A stretch of DNA of 64,000 nt from Bog-756 sp963812525 (GCA_963812525.1 CAWEVL010000011.1:806001-870000), one strand, 5' to 3'; positions 18,528 through 27,848 are shown, counted from the first letter of the stretch. Made by a program: numbers and translations. Notes: generated by a model from the sequence alone, not told the origin.

Positions 18528-18848
18528 TCACTCCGTCGCACTATGGGTCGTTGTCACCACCAGCCCCGCGAGCGCATACGTCTGATGCTTATCGAGATTG
18601 TTCCTGGCTCGGTCGTACCGCCTGGTAGTCCTGGGGTCGGCATGACCAGCAGCATCCTGGACGTCCCTCAGGCTCGCTCCAGCGTCCAGTGAGAGCGTCA
18701 CGAAGGCGTGTCGGAGATCGTAGGGTACAGACTGCCTGTTTTGTCCGGGAGGGACCGAAGAGCCAGTTTCCTCATCAGTCTCCATGCCCCGGTGCGGTCC
18801 AGACGTGGCCCCGTAGAGGTCGTCCGATATCCCGTCCTCCTCCCCCAC
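18528..18848 (-). pseudogene. Tyrosine recombinase/integrase remnant (C-terminal catalytic part)
   Basis: The fragment contains YDLRHAFVTLSLDAGASLRDVQDAAGHADPRTTRRYDRARNNLD. This shows the catalytic Arg-His box, the later His of box II (GH) and the Tyr nucleophile (RRY), as in actinobacterial phage-type integrases. Only about 60 residues are convincing. The N-terminal arm-binding and core-binding domains are absent, and the upstream 45 residues match poorly. It lies 4.8 kb from the ssrA 3' end and reads toward it, suggesting a decayed integrated element. Confidence 0.75.
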
Positions 18849-18853
18849 GTCAA

Positions 18854-19024
18854 CTAGAGGTTGATCTCCCGGAGAAGGTGCAGGGTCATGCCGTTGGTCG
18901 TGCGGTACACCTTCCGGCGGGCCACTCGCTTGGCGTAGGCACCTGGACCCCTACTGGCGGCCTGGACGTTGCCGAGGTCTCTGGCCGCTCGGTAGAGCTG
19001 GCTCCTGAGCGAGTGTCGTGCCAT
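18854..19024 (-). CDS. Small basic protein, 56 aa
   Basis: The frame starts at ATG 19024 with GGAG motifs upstream on the minus strand. It begins MARHSLRSQLYRAARDLGNV, continues with AYAKRVARRKVYRTTNG and ends LLREINL. Thirteen Arg/Lys in 56 residues and a predicted helical character suggest nucleic-acid or ribosome association. It ends six bases before the integrase remnant begins on the same strand. Similar short Arg-rich frames occur beside integrated elements in actinobacteria; that comparison is from memory, not a search. Confidence 0.55.
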   Translation of the reverse strand: MARHSLRSQLYRAARDLGNVQAASRGPGAYAKRVARRKVYRTTNGMTLHLLREINL

Positions 19025-19253
19025 TTCTCCATCCTCCCTGTCACCCTGGCCTCCCTGTCACCCTGGCCCTTTCGGCCGCAGCCGCCAGGCCCACACGTGC
19101 GCCGCCTTGAGCTTCGCCACCGGCTCACGGAATTGGACAACCGGACTGCGTCATGGACGACGACGACCGAGGCACCTCGCATGCCCAAGCAGTCGCCTTG
19201 AGCCGCCCCGCCAGGTTCGCCGGGTCGACGCTCCTGACGGGCACCGCCAAACG

Positions 19254-19475
19254 CTAACCCACGGGAGCTGCTGCAAGGTGTTGTGCGCTCGACAACACCG
19301 CTCGTCCTGCAGTCACCACCTGTCGGAGATCGGCCGGCTCCGCCGCCCACACCGTGGGGGGTCGTGCCAGGAGGTACGCGGGCCCTAGGATCGCTGCGAC
19401 CACCCCAACGACGAGAACCGGTTGGACCACCCGTCGAGGTCGATCCGCCGCCTGGACCGTCCATGCGGGCAACAC
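19254..19475 (-). CDS. Possible small membrane protein, 73 aa
   Basis: The frame has a basic start (DRPRR), a hydrophobic stretch VVQPVLVVGVVAAILGPAYLLA long enough for one membrane helix, and a 40-residue Ala/Val-rich tail. Third-position GC is only moderate, so the call is weak. The initiation codon would be TTG or GTG-like at 19475. There is no recognised family. Confidence 0.25.
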   Translation of the reverse strand: MLPAWTVQAADRPRRVVQPVLVVGVVAAILGPAYLLARPPTVWAAEPADLRQVVTAGRAVLSSAQHLAAAPVG

Positions 19476-19722
19476 GTCCCGTTGCAGCCTGGGCCTTCGC
19501 CCGGGAGTGCCGATCCGGACGAACAGCGGCGGGCGAACATCGTGCGCCGCGGAGGCGACCGACCGTCCAAACGAGTGTTTGAGGTCCGATGTTCACAATC
19601 CTGCAACCCATCGAGAGGGTGGTCGTGTTACAACGGGGAGCGGGTCGGTAGTGTGATCCGGCCGTCACGGGTGATGCGCCACCGTCGAACCATCCCCCCC
19701 GGATCGACGGTGGGCGCTCCCC

Positions 19723-20055
19723 GTGCCGAGTGTCGGCCGAGGTCCGGGTCGCAATTCAAATGCTTCCAGTACCGAGGACCGCGGCCTGCTCCTGTACGGG
19801 AGAATCCGGAGAGCCGGGCAATCTCGGCACGGCCTCCCCGACCGAACGGCGGTCCGATGCGACGACGCGGCCACGCTGGTGCGGTTCACAGGTGACGCGG
19901 TCCAACGGATCGGCTGGATCGCCCGGTGGCGGGTGGGCAGCCCCTGGTCCCCACCCACCCGCACCGAGTCCGGGACCGGCGATTGGCAAGGGCGGTTCGC
20001 GGAAACCGACACCGCCGATCCAGTGTTGATTCTGACGGAAGTCCCGACTCCCTGA
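19723..20055 (+). CDS. Hypothetical protein, 110 aa, weak
   Basis: This frame from GTG 19723 has markedly higher third-position GC than the surrounding DNA. It contains CDDAATLVRFTGDAVQRIGWIARWRVG, then GTGDWQGRFAETDTADPVLILTEVP, which reads like ordinary protein. The first 20 residues are less convincing, so the true start may be later. There are no domains, signal peptide or membrane segments. It is not recognised. Confidence 0.35.
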   Translation: MPSVGRGPGRNSNASSTEDRGLLLYGRIRRAGQSRHGLPDRTAVRCDDAATLVRFTGDAVQRIGWIARWRVGSPWSPPTRTESGTGDWQGRFAETDTADPVLILTEVPTP

Positions 20056-20302
20056 CCAGAGTCGACATCGTTCCGTGGTCGAGATGCCGCGGATGGCGGT
20101 CTCGCCCCTGCCTGGAGGGGGAGGGTGTTTGCCAAACGTTCATCCGGCGCGACGTCCATTTCGGTTCACGACTTGCTACAACATTTTGCGGGCCGATTCC
20201 CCCCTCCGGCCCAGGGCGCGGGACTCAGTGCTCGCCGCCAGCCCACTTCGGCGGCGAGCACTGGCCGTGCCTGCCCGAGTGCCGGGCCTTCCGCTTCGTG
20301 GC

Positions 20303-20734
20303 CTACAGGCCGTCGAAGAAAGGATCGTGTGCCTCAGGGTCGTTCGGCAGGTCCCACAGGTCCGTGACTCGACCATCAGCGTCCAGCGCCAGCAGATGGA
20401 CTTCGTCGACATCGAGGGTGGCTCCGTCTGGACGGCTCGCCGTTTCATAGACCACGACTACGGCGTGACGGTCGTCGGCGAAGATGCCGGAGATCTCCAG
20501 CTTCTGGGTTCCGCCGGTCAGTTCGAACGTACCGATCAGTGCCGCGGCAATGCTTGGCCCCCGTGTGATCCCCGCTGAGCGGACCCGAGCCGGTGAAGTG
20601 GAAGATGGCATAGAAGGCGAGATCCTCGAGGCCCCGTCAACATCGAGATTGGCGACAGCCTCATAGGCGTCACGGACCCTCTCGACATTGGGATGCTCCG
20701 TGAGGTCGGGACTCCTCTCGATGGGACGGTCCAT
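20303..20734 (-). CDS. SnoaL-like (NTF2-fold) protein, frameshifted
   Basis: The N-terminus MDRPIERSPDLTEHPNVERVRDAYEAV is followed in a second frame by EDLAFYAIFHFTGSGPLSGDHTG. The first frame then resumes with PSIAAALIGTFELTGGTQKLEISGIFADDRHAVVVVYETA. DVDEVHLLALDADGRVTDLWDLPNDP follows. This is the cone-like NTF2/SnoaL pattern. The C-terminal EAHDPFFDG is typical of the SnoaL subgroup used for small-molecule binding or isomerisation. Frame changes lie near 20625 and 20565. It is cytoplasmic with no partner gene; the substrate is unknown. Confidence 0.65.
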   Translation of the reverse strand: MDRPIERSPDLTEHPNVERVRDAYEAVANLDVDGASRISPSMPSSTSPARVRSAGITRGPSIAAALIGTFELTGGTQKLEISGIFADDRHAVVVVYETASRPDGATLDVDEVHLLALDADGRVTDLWDLPNDPEAHDPFFDGL

Positions 20735-21105
20735 GCCTACCAGCAATACGGCAAACGTGGACTTGACCAGGGAACGACCTGGCGAACCGAATGGCTGGGC
20801 GAACGAGCTGAGTTCTCGAGGAGGCCGGAAAGGCACGCCCGGCTGGACCGCACACGCCTGGCCGACGACCACGGCCGGTGGTTTGACTCCCGCCGAGCCG
20901 GGAACCCCGTCGGACGGATTCCTCAGACGTCATCCCACTGAGGCCGCACGGAGGTCGACAATTCGGTTGAGTGTCGCCCAGGTGACAGACGGGTTGGTGA
21001 TGGAAGCGCACGATGTGAGGGTAGGTCGGGTCTAACGACTCCTGACCGGCCCCGGAGTCCGGGTGGCGACCCCCCCCTCCACCCAACGGGGACCGGTCAG
21101 GAGCG

Positions 21106-21188
21106 GTAGGCCCCGAGCCGGCCTACGTAGCCGGGTTGGCGGGAACCGGGTCATCTGGTGGCGGAACAGGGCCGGCTCGGGGCGACCA
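21106..21188. repeat. Interspersed intergenic repeat, copy B
   Basis: GGTAGGCCCCGAGCCGGCCTACGTAG, then TTGGCGGGAACCGGGTCATC and GGTGGCGGAACAGGGCCGG, match copy A at 15159-15250 with small gaps. It lies between the SnoaL-like gene and the hemerythrin gene. No frame crosses both copies. Confidence 0.55.
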
Positions 21189-21694
21189 CAAGCCAAGACC
21201 GCCATACCTATTGCAACTGAGGCCCCTCTTCCCAAATAGCAGCCGAATCGCGCTCTCGGCGGCGTATCTTCCGAGTTCCGGCGGGAACCGGGCTGGCAGG
21301 GAACTCGGGACCGGCGGACCCGGGTGCCGCCAGGGTCCGTCGACCCCCAGGTCCGTTCGTGAGCAGAGCTCAGCGGTTGGTGCCGCCCACCCAAATGAAG
21401 GTCAAAGGTTCGCTGTACGGACGGACACCGGCCGGTGGCAGACGGGTGAGGGTTGCGGAGCGACACCGCTGGCAGCATCCGCCGAGCTGTCGGCGTCCGC
21501 CAGCGCCGCCCGGACCTCACGTAAGGGTCGGGCCAAGACGTCGATGGGAGTCGGAAGAACCCGAGCCGCCTTCATGACCGGTTGGCGGGATCCGATCAAC
21601 CGGAGGCGGAATCCGGGGCCGACCCGGGATAGTGCAACGCTAAGATCCGGCCCTTGAAATCAGCTGAGAATCGCTCGGCCGCAGACTGGCGCCC
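21189..21694. other. Intergenic stretch holding repeat fragments
   Basis: There is no credible gene. GGCGGGAACCGGG occurs again near 21281. A third, more diverged relative of the interspersed repeat (GTTGGCGGGATCC ... GGAGGCGGAATCCGGGGCCG) lies at 21575-21632, just beyond the 3' end of the hemerythrin gene. Confidence 0.4.
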
Positions 21695-22360
21695 TCACGA
21701 ACAGGAGCTACTGATGGACCTCAGCCATGAACTGGTGAAGGCAGGCTCCCACTGCTCCGTCCAGAGTGTTTGGAGCTCGGGTGGCATGCCAGACAGCATC
21801 TGGTCTCTCTGCTCGGGCGTTAACCGCTCCCGCACCAGTCCGAGCGCCAGCCATGGCTTGTCGGTTCTGATGGACCGTAGGGCATGACCGGGGAGTTGAC
21901 CCCATTCTTCCGGGCTCATCCAGGCGCCGGCAATGGGAAGCACCGTGCTCTCCTCTTCGGCCAGATGGGGTCGGAGTGTCTCGTCGACCGTTCCGATCAG
22001 GTTCACGACAGCCTGACCGCCGTCGACGGAGGGGTCGGCCCGCCAGGCGGCGATCGCCACCCGTGCCTCTTCCATCGGCTCATTGAGCAGGCTGTGCTGG
22101 GCGTCAATCCGCTCAAGGGCCGCCTTCTCGCCGGCGCAGCGCTCCTCCAGGACCGGATAGATCAATTCGTCCTCGCCGGCATGGTCCGCGTGCAGGAACT
22201 CCAGGACATTCTCGCAGAACGACCCGATCACCTCGACACGTTCAGGCTGGTCACCGGCTCGGCCGACGAGGGCTGGTGCCGCGTCCAATGCTCCGACCAG
22301 AGCCTGATGAACGGCGATCATGTCCGAGGTCTGGGTGGTGTAACTGCCTGGTGCCGTCAT
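21695..22360 (-). CDS. Hemerythrin HHE domain protein
   Basis: This is a four-helix, di-iron binding protein, probably cytoplasmic and used in oxygen or oxidant sensing or storage. The iron ligand motifs are DMIAVHQAL (first His), HADHAGEDELIYPVLEE (H-x3-E), DAQHSLL and LRPHLAEEES. The start ATG 22360 reads MTAPGSYTTQTS. The C-terminal 100 residues form a helical extension common in actinobacterial members. One suspected base deletion near 21735 alters the last residues. The other frame gives FHQFMAEVHQ and a stop at 21708, which looks more natural. Confidence 0.82.
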   Translation of the reverse strand: MTAPGSYTTQTSDMIAVHQALVGALDAAPALVGRAGDQPERVEVIGSFCENVLEFLHADHAGEDELIYPVLEERCAGEKAALERIDAQHSLLNEPMEEARVAIAAWRADPSVDGGQAVVNLIGTVDETLRPHLAEEESTVLPIAGAWMSPEEWGQLPGHALRSIRTDKPWLALGLVRERLTPEQRDQMLSGMPPELQTLWTEQWEPAFTSSWLRSISSSCS

Positions 22361-22761
22361 GACGAAACGGGTTCCTTCCGGTGATGGATCCGGTCCACCG
22401 AATCGGCGGACGTCCAGGGCCGGCCTGGACCGGGTTCAAGCTAATCGACGTGCCTGGGAGTTAGGTGTGACCCGGACTTCATCGGAGTGCGGGCCGCAGG
22501 GGCACCGGCCCGTCACGTCCCGCCCGCCAGGTACCCGATCCTCGGCCGTCGGGGGCCCGGCACGGTCGCACCGTCGGTGACGGCGGTGACCGTCGAGAGG
22601 CACCCGGCATCACCCGCGGCTTTGGTTTGGCCCGATTGACGTCGGATCGGTGCCCGGTCCCCCAGCCGGGGCTCGATGGTAGGCGAATCTTGCAATCGAC
22701 TGCATTGTCTCTGGCTCGAGTGGCGATTGACTCCCCAGCCCGGGAGGTGCAGGTTGGGGTT
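22361..22761. other. Intergenic region between divergent genes
   Basis: I see no gene or RNA in these 400 bases. It should hold promoters for the leftward hemerythrin and the rightward 77-residue protein, but no convincing -35/-10 pair stands out. Confidence 0.4.
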
Positions 22762-22995
22762 ATGACCACAGATGAGCGACTCGACATGATCGAGAATGCA
22801 CTGGCGACACTTGCCGACATCGTGGAACAGCGGTCGGGCTGCTTCGCACACGATCAGCAACCGGTCGTCCAAATACTCGGGGAGAAGTTCCAACTGTTCC
22901 GGGAACATGTCGCCGCCCAGCGATTCTCCGGTTCGATTCGGATCGACGTCCCGGACCGACGCGGCACGACCACCGGGAACCAGTTGACGTTGTAG
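22762..22995 (+). CDS. Small helical protein, 77 aa
   Basis: ATG 22762 opens MTTDERLDMIENALATLADIV, an amphipathic helix with a leucine/isoleucine heptad. FAHDQQPVVQILGEKFQLFREHVAAQRF, a second helix, follows. A short polar tail ends it. It resembles the short coiled-coil hypothetical proteins common in actinobacterial accessory DNA. No ribosome site is obvious. The function is unknown. Confidence 0.5.
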   Translation: MTTDERLDMIENALATLADIVEQRSGCFAHDQQPVVQILGEKFQLFREHVAAQRFSGSIRIDVPDRRGTTTGNQLTL

Positions 22996-23215
22996 GGGTC
23001 CCCGACCACGGGAGGGATACTCGTCCCGCGGCGACGGGCCGCGCCCCGTTCGGAGGGCGATCCGGAGGGATTTGGGCCGCCCAGAAGACGGGTCGGGCTC
23101 GACGTTTGGGGGGTGGTCGCAGCCTCCGTTGACCACTTCACCGCCCGCCTCTTGATTGTCCGACCAGGCAGGTGCACAGTCGAACCATGGGGGTAGTAGT
23201 ACCTCGGAGGCCATG

Positions 23216-23389
23216 ATGGGCAAGGACCAGAACTCGATCGTCTGCCTGAGATGTGGATCGATCGGAAGTACGGAGGACGTCGTGCGGCCGGCGAAGCCTG
23301 GCGGAAGGGGGGCGGCCGACCGGTGGGTCAAGCAGTGTTGGGTGTGCGGCTTCGAATGGGACGCTCCCGGGCTTCGCGATGCGTCGTGA
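23216..23389 (+). CDS. Zinc-ribbon microprotein, 57 aa
   Basis: ATG 23216 is preceded by CGGAGG (spacing 5); the ATG at 23213 is too close to it. The protein has CLRCGS and QCWVCGFEW, two C-x2-C knuckles about 30 residues apart, which form a classic zinc ribbon. Between them is a Gly/Arg loop. Such ribbons bind nucleic acid or proteins. Its 3' end overlaps the possible tail of the opposite-strand gene. Confidence 0.55.
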   Translation: MGKDQNSIVCLRCGSIGSTEDVVRPAKPGGRGAADRWVKQCWVCGFEWDAPGLRDAS

Positions 23390-23878
23390 AGGAGGAGTAG
23401 ACGGACGTTCCGGGACGAGCATCTCTCGAGCTCGCCCACCGCGGCGCGAGAACCTTGGCCATCATGGCGTGTAGCCCCTTCAAATTCCGGTCGACCACCA
23501 ACCAGGTGCTCGACGAGCCCGTAGCCACGGATTCGAGCGTGGTTGCCGCGTGGCATAGGACCGTGCCAGCCGGGCCAGCTGCACATCGAAGTCAGGATCG
23601 GGGCTCGGATGGTCCGTGCTCCACCGCCGACAGGTCCCCGAAGCGGCCCTCGATTGATCGGCGTTGGCCACGAGGGCGGGCGCCCACCGTCGTTCGGCCG
23701 TCGCGTCGCACTGGTCCAGAGCGGCCACAATTGTGGCAAGGATGGGGGCGAAACCCCTCTGCCACTCGACGAATGTCTCCACTGGCTGCCCCGACCGCGC
23801 CCGTTGATTCCACGACTTTCGAATCGGCGGACGACCCCCCTGGCTGCCGTCCGCCCGATTCGAATGGCCCAGTGCCAC
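23328..23878 (-). CDS. Hypothetical protein, frameshifted
   Basis: The N-terminal half from GTG 23878 has good coding bias. It contains PVETFVEWQRGFAPILATIVAALDQ, then RRWAPALVANADQSRAASGTCRRW and DFDVQLARLARSYAT. A frame change near 23545 continues it as TTLESVATGSSSTWLVVDRNLKGLHAMMAKVLAP. It is mostly helical. There is no membrane segment and no recognised domain. The final 30 residues overlap the zinc-ribbon gene on the other strand, so the true stop may lie nearer 23440. Confidence 0.4.
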
Positions 23879-24051
23879 ATTCGTTGACGATGCCGATACA
23901 GGGCCAGACGAGGATTATGAACCACTCCGATCGGTTTGCCTAGAGCAGACTGCGAAGCGTGGTCGTCGCACTTCATTCCACACATCTCGGCATCGGAGTG
24001 CTCCTGGTCCGCCACTCGGGGACCGGACCGCCCCGATTGCCGGTGCGCCAC

Positions 24052-25072
24052 TCACTCCGGGCCGCCGCCCCCCGATGGCGCCCCACGCCGAAGGTCACCC
24101 TGGGCTTCGTCCGGCGCTCCGACCGCGTCCAGGCCAACAGGGCGGCGCCGAGCACCGGCGCGGCGTCGAGCCGGCGGAACCGGGCCCGCGGGGCCACCCG
24201 GACCCGGCCTCGACCCGCTCGCCGAACCCCGCGTACGCGCTGTCGAACAGGCCGCCGCCCAGGACGACCTCGACGCCTTCGTCGGCCACGCCGAGCCGCC
24301 GTGGTGGCCGTGGCCATGGCCACCACCTCGTCGGCCAGGATCCGCGGCCCCGGCGGCCGGCGGCGTCCCCGGCGGCGGCGGCGTCGAGGCAGACCCGGGC
24401 CAGCTCGAAGAGGCGCCCGTAGCTCGAGCTCGCCGGTGTAGACCGCGGTCAGCACCGCCTCGGGGTCGGGCAGGCCGAAATGGGCCGGGACCAGCTCGGC
24501 CAGCGCGGTCGGCCCGCCCCGCCCGTCGCGGGACCGCAGGGCCAGGCCGAGGGCCCGGACACCGAGCCACGAACCTCCGGGGGCGAAGTCGCCGGACAGC
24601 TCGGCCAGGGACGGGAAACCGCTCGATCGAGCCGTCGGGCCCGAGGCCCACGCAGTTGAGCCCGGAGCCGCACACCACCCCCACCCCCCATCCCGACCGG
24701 CGCCCCGGCCCGGAGCACGGCCAGCGGTGTCGTTGCGGACGAGGTCGGCGGTGCTCCAGCCCGCGGGCGTCGATGGCCTCGGTCAGCCGCTCCTCGTCCA
24801 CGGGGAGGTCGACGCCGGCCAGGCAGTACACGCCGGTGCCGGCCACCGGCGGGCGGCCCGGGACCGAGGCCGGCGTCGCGCCGAGCGGCCTGGCCGATGG
24901 CCGACCCGAGCGCGTCCATGGCGCCGTCGAGCCCGGAGAACTGGTGGTTGGAACCGCCGCCCCGGGCCGTCCCCAGGACCGCGCCGTCCGCGCCGACAGC
25001 CACACGTCGGTCTTCGACGCCCCACCGTCGACGGCGAGGATCAGCGTCGTCGGCGTCGCGGCCGTCCGTCAC
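24052..25072 (-). CDS. BadF/BadG/BcrA/BcrD-type ATPase, N-acetylglucosamine kinase-like, frameshifted
   Basis: This is an ASKHA-fold sugar kinase. The phosphate-1 loop is LILAVDGGASKTDVWL. GGGSNHQFSGLDGAMDALGSA follows, then VCGSGLNCVGLGPDGS (phosphate-2 loop). GDFAPGGSWLG and LADEVVAMATATTA follow, and a C-terminal VLGGGLFDS adenosine loop with APVLGAALLA. GTG 25072 is taken as the start. Many frame changes occur (near 25040, 24900, 24740, 24590, 24410, 24200 and 24110). It is divergent from a GH4 glycosidase, so uptake and breakdown of a (phospho)glycoside or amino sugar is likely. The exact sugar is inferred, not seen. Confidence 0.7.
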
Positions 25073-25117
25073 CGTCCGCCTCGCGTCGCGTCCACCCGGT
25101 GATGTTACGTTCGATGC

Positions 25118-26641
25118 GTGGGAACGAAAGTGGCCGTGGTCGGGGGTGGGAGCACCTACACGCCGGAGCTGGTCGACAGCCTGTGCGCCCACGAGGACCG
25201 GCTGGTGGTCGACGAGCTGGTCCTGCTCGACCCCGACCCCGACCGGCTGGAGGCGGTGGGCGGCCTGGCCGGGCGCATCCTCGCGGCGCCGGGGCTGGGC
25301 CGGGGACCTGGTCACCACCGATGACCGGCACCGGGCCATCGACGGCGCCGACTTCGTGGTCATCCAGCTCCGGGTGGGCGGGCAGGCGGCCCGCCACACC
25401 GACGAGACGCTTCCCGATCGGGTACGGCTGCCTCGGCCAGGAGACGACCGGGCCGGGCGGGCTGGCCAAGGCCCTGCGCACCGTCCCCCTGGTCCTCGAG
25501 ATCGCCGAGGAGACGGCCGCACCGGGGCGCGGCCGGCGCCTGGGTGGTCGACTTCACCAATCCGGTGGGGATCGTGACCCAGGCCCTGGTCGACGAGGGG
25601 CACCGGGCCGTGGGCCTGTGCAACGTGGCCATCCACGTCCAGCGGCGCATCGGCCACTACCTCGACGATCGATCCCGACACGCGTCGAGCTCGAGCACGT
25701 CGGGCTCAACCACCTGACCTGGGCCCGGTCGGCGCGTGGTCGACGGCGTCGACCGGATGCCCGAGCTGCTCGACCGCTTCGGCCCCGAGCTCGAGCTGGA
25801 GAGCGGTGTGCCGGCCGGGCTGCTCCGCCTCCTCGGGGCCCTGCCCTCCTACTACCTCCACTACTACTACTGCCTCGACCAGAACCTGGCCGAGCAGGCG
25901 GCGCCGGGCTGGCGGTCGCGGGCCGAGGTGGTGGCCGAGCTCGAGGCCGAGCTGCTCGCCGAGTACCGCGACCCGGCCCTCGTGACCAAGCCGGACAAGC
26001 TCTCCTACCGGGGCGGGGCCTTCTACTCGGAGGCGGCGGTCCGGCTGATCGCCTCGCTCCATGCCGGAACCGGCGACGTCCAGGTGGTCGACGTGCGCAA
26101 CGACGGCGGCCTTCCCGGGCTGCCCGACGACGCCGTGGTCGAGATCCCCTGCACCGTCGACCGCGACGGCGCCCATCCCGCTCCCCCAGCGGGCCCTGCC
26201 GCCCGACATGGCCGGCCTGGTGGCCCACTGCAAGGCCTACGAGCGGCTGGCCGTCGAGGCCGCGCTGTCGGGGAGCCGGAGACCATGATCCGGGCCCTGG
26301 TGGCCAATCCGCTGGTGGGGCAGTACCCGCTGGCCGAGCGGCTGGCCGACGCCCTGCTGGCGGCCAACCGCCAGTTCCTGCCGCGGTTCTTCCCCGACGC
26401 GCGAGGCGCGCCGGTGGCGTCCGGACCCCCGATTCGCGGGCCGTCCTCGGGTTTCGCGCTCAGGGCCACCGAGGAGACACCGGTAGTGACGTCTCTGGCC
26501 GGGGCGGCCGTACGTGTCACCATCGGTGGAGTTCGGTGGTTCCCCTCGTGCGGGTCGGCTCCACCGGTCGTCGGGCCGGTATCGGGTCGACGGGCGGAGC
26601 ACCGACACGGTCGAGCGGCAATCGTCCACTCGTCGCGGTGA
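25118..26641 (+). CDS. Glycoside hydrolase family 4 (6-phospho-beta-glucosidase-like), frameshifted
   Basis: GH4 enzymes are NAD+ and Mn2+ dependent glycosidases that act by oxidation and elimination. The Rossmann NAD loop VAVVGGGSTYTPELV follows GTG 25118. QLRVGGQAARHTDE, IGYGCLGQETTGPGGLAKALRT, VVDFTNPVGIVTQAL and GLCNVAIHVQRRI (Cys-Asn metal site) come next. VGLNHLTW, then DVRNDGGLPGLPDDAVVEIPC, follow. It ends RALVANPLVGQYPLAERLADALLAANRQFLPRFF. The natural end should be near 26405, by family length of about 430 residues. The visible frame runs on to 26641, so a stop may be lost to a frame error. At least six frame changes are present. It is divergent from the sugar kinase. Confidence 0.78.
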
Positions 26642-26739
26642 ATCACGACGACGGGGCGCACCATGTCGGGCCGATGGGCCGCTGCGAACGCAGGGGCGCG
26701 GTGCGGTTGTAGGAGGCGGAGTTGTGGGGAGGGGAAGAG

Positions 26740-27340
26740 GAGGAGCTCGGTGGCCGATTAAACGAGCGGAGACGAAACGTTCTGGCGTTGGTCCATCGTC
26801 ATCGCCGGGGTGGTGATCGTCGTCGGCCATCAGCGCCATTCTCTTCGCGGGCACGCCATGACCAACTCGTCGGCGACCCACAACTGGCCGGAGCGGCTGC
26901 CCTCGTACCGGCACCCGCCGCCACCATCCGAGCCATCCGATCCGATCCCCGCCCGCGCCGACGGCACTTCCCACCCGGGCCCGGCCTCCCCGTTCCTGTT
27001 CCTGGTCGCCCCGGCCGGCAAGCCCCACAGAAGGCCACGGAAAGAGCGCCCGTGGTGTCGAGCTTGCCATCCTTCCTCACGCTCCCCTTCAGCTTCGCTC
27101 GCCGACGCCGTCGCCGCCGCCGACCTCGACCCCGCCGCCGAGCCCAGCGACACACCGGCGGGCACGCCTCCCACCACGACCCCGCTCCCCCCACGACGCC
27201 GCCGCCCCGACCACGACGACGACCGGACGCCGCCCACCACCCCACACGCCCCCACCACCACCACCACCACGACGACGACCACGACCGACCATCCCCCGAC
27301 GCCCGCACCCCGCCGATCACTCTGCCGCTGGGACTGACCC
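26740..27340 (+). CDS. Possible membrane-anchored Thr/Pro-rich protein, badly broken
   Basis: TSGDETFWRWSIVIAGVVIVV near 26765-26835 looks like a cytoplasmic start plus a membrane helix. Further down, DAVAAADLDPAAEPSDTPAGTPPTTTP and a (ACC)n-encoded Thr run near 27255-27290 look like an external linker. The parts lie in different frames with low complexity, and no folded domain is visible. The CACCAC and CGACGA runs also create long false frames on both strands. A real gene is plausible but unproven. Confidence 0.25.
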
Positions 27341-27563
27341 TGACAGCCGGCCGATCGACGGGCCGGCCCTCAGTCGTGGCCGTGGACGACTTGACGCGAC
27401 TGATCACACCCGGGCCCAGACCACCCTGGGGCGAGTCGGGCGACGAGTCGAGCGGGGCTGACTTCCCCCAGCCCGGCCGGATCGAATCAGCACAGGTTCC
27501 CCTAAGACCACGGATCCCGTCGCCCGAAGATCATTCCCCGTCCAAACCTGGCAAGATCACCGG

Positions 27564-27848
27564 GTGGGTATCCGTAATCAGCCGTTGCGAATCGTCGTCG
27601 TCGTCGGACTCTGGGCCATGTGGGTGCTCTGGACCATCAATCGGTTCACGAGCACGGTGATCACCTCGATACCGTCGACCACCACCTGCCCCAGCAACCA
27701 GGGTTGCTCAGCGGCGTCCGTGGTGGCGGTCACCCGGCAGTTCAGTTGGAGCTTCTGGCACTTCGCCTTCACCGTGATCGGTGCCGTCCTGCTGGTGGCG
27801 GCATCGATGATGATCCTCCGGACGCCTCGGACCGTCGACGAGATCTAG
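27564..27848 (+). CDS. Two-helix membrane protein, 94 aa
   Basis: GTG 27564 opens MGIRNQPLRIVVVVGLWAMWVLW (helix 1). A Ser/Thr-rich external loop with two Cys (TCPSNQGC) follows, then SFWHFAFTVIGAVLLVAASMMIL (helix 2) and a short acidic tail. The two Cys could form a disulfide outside the membrane. The frame is intact. There is no recognised family. Confidence 0.6.
   Translation: MGIRNQPLRIVVVVGLWAMWVLWTINRFTSTVITSIPSTTTCPSNQGCSAASVVAVTRQFSWSFWHFAFTVIGAVLLVAASMMILRTPRTVDEI

Noticed and set aside
20075..20578. Plus-strand frame opposite the SnoaL-like gene
   Set aside because: The minus strand shows a coherent NTF2-fold pattern, while the plus frame has no motifs and poor codon bias.
27230..27300. 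(ACC)n/(CACCAC) run as a CRISPR or structural repeat
   Set aside because: It is a simple codon-level triplet run giving Thr or His. There are no spacers or equal-length units. No CRISPR array was found anywhere in the window.
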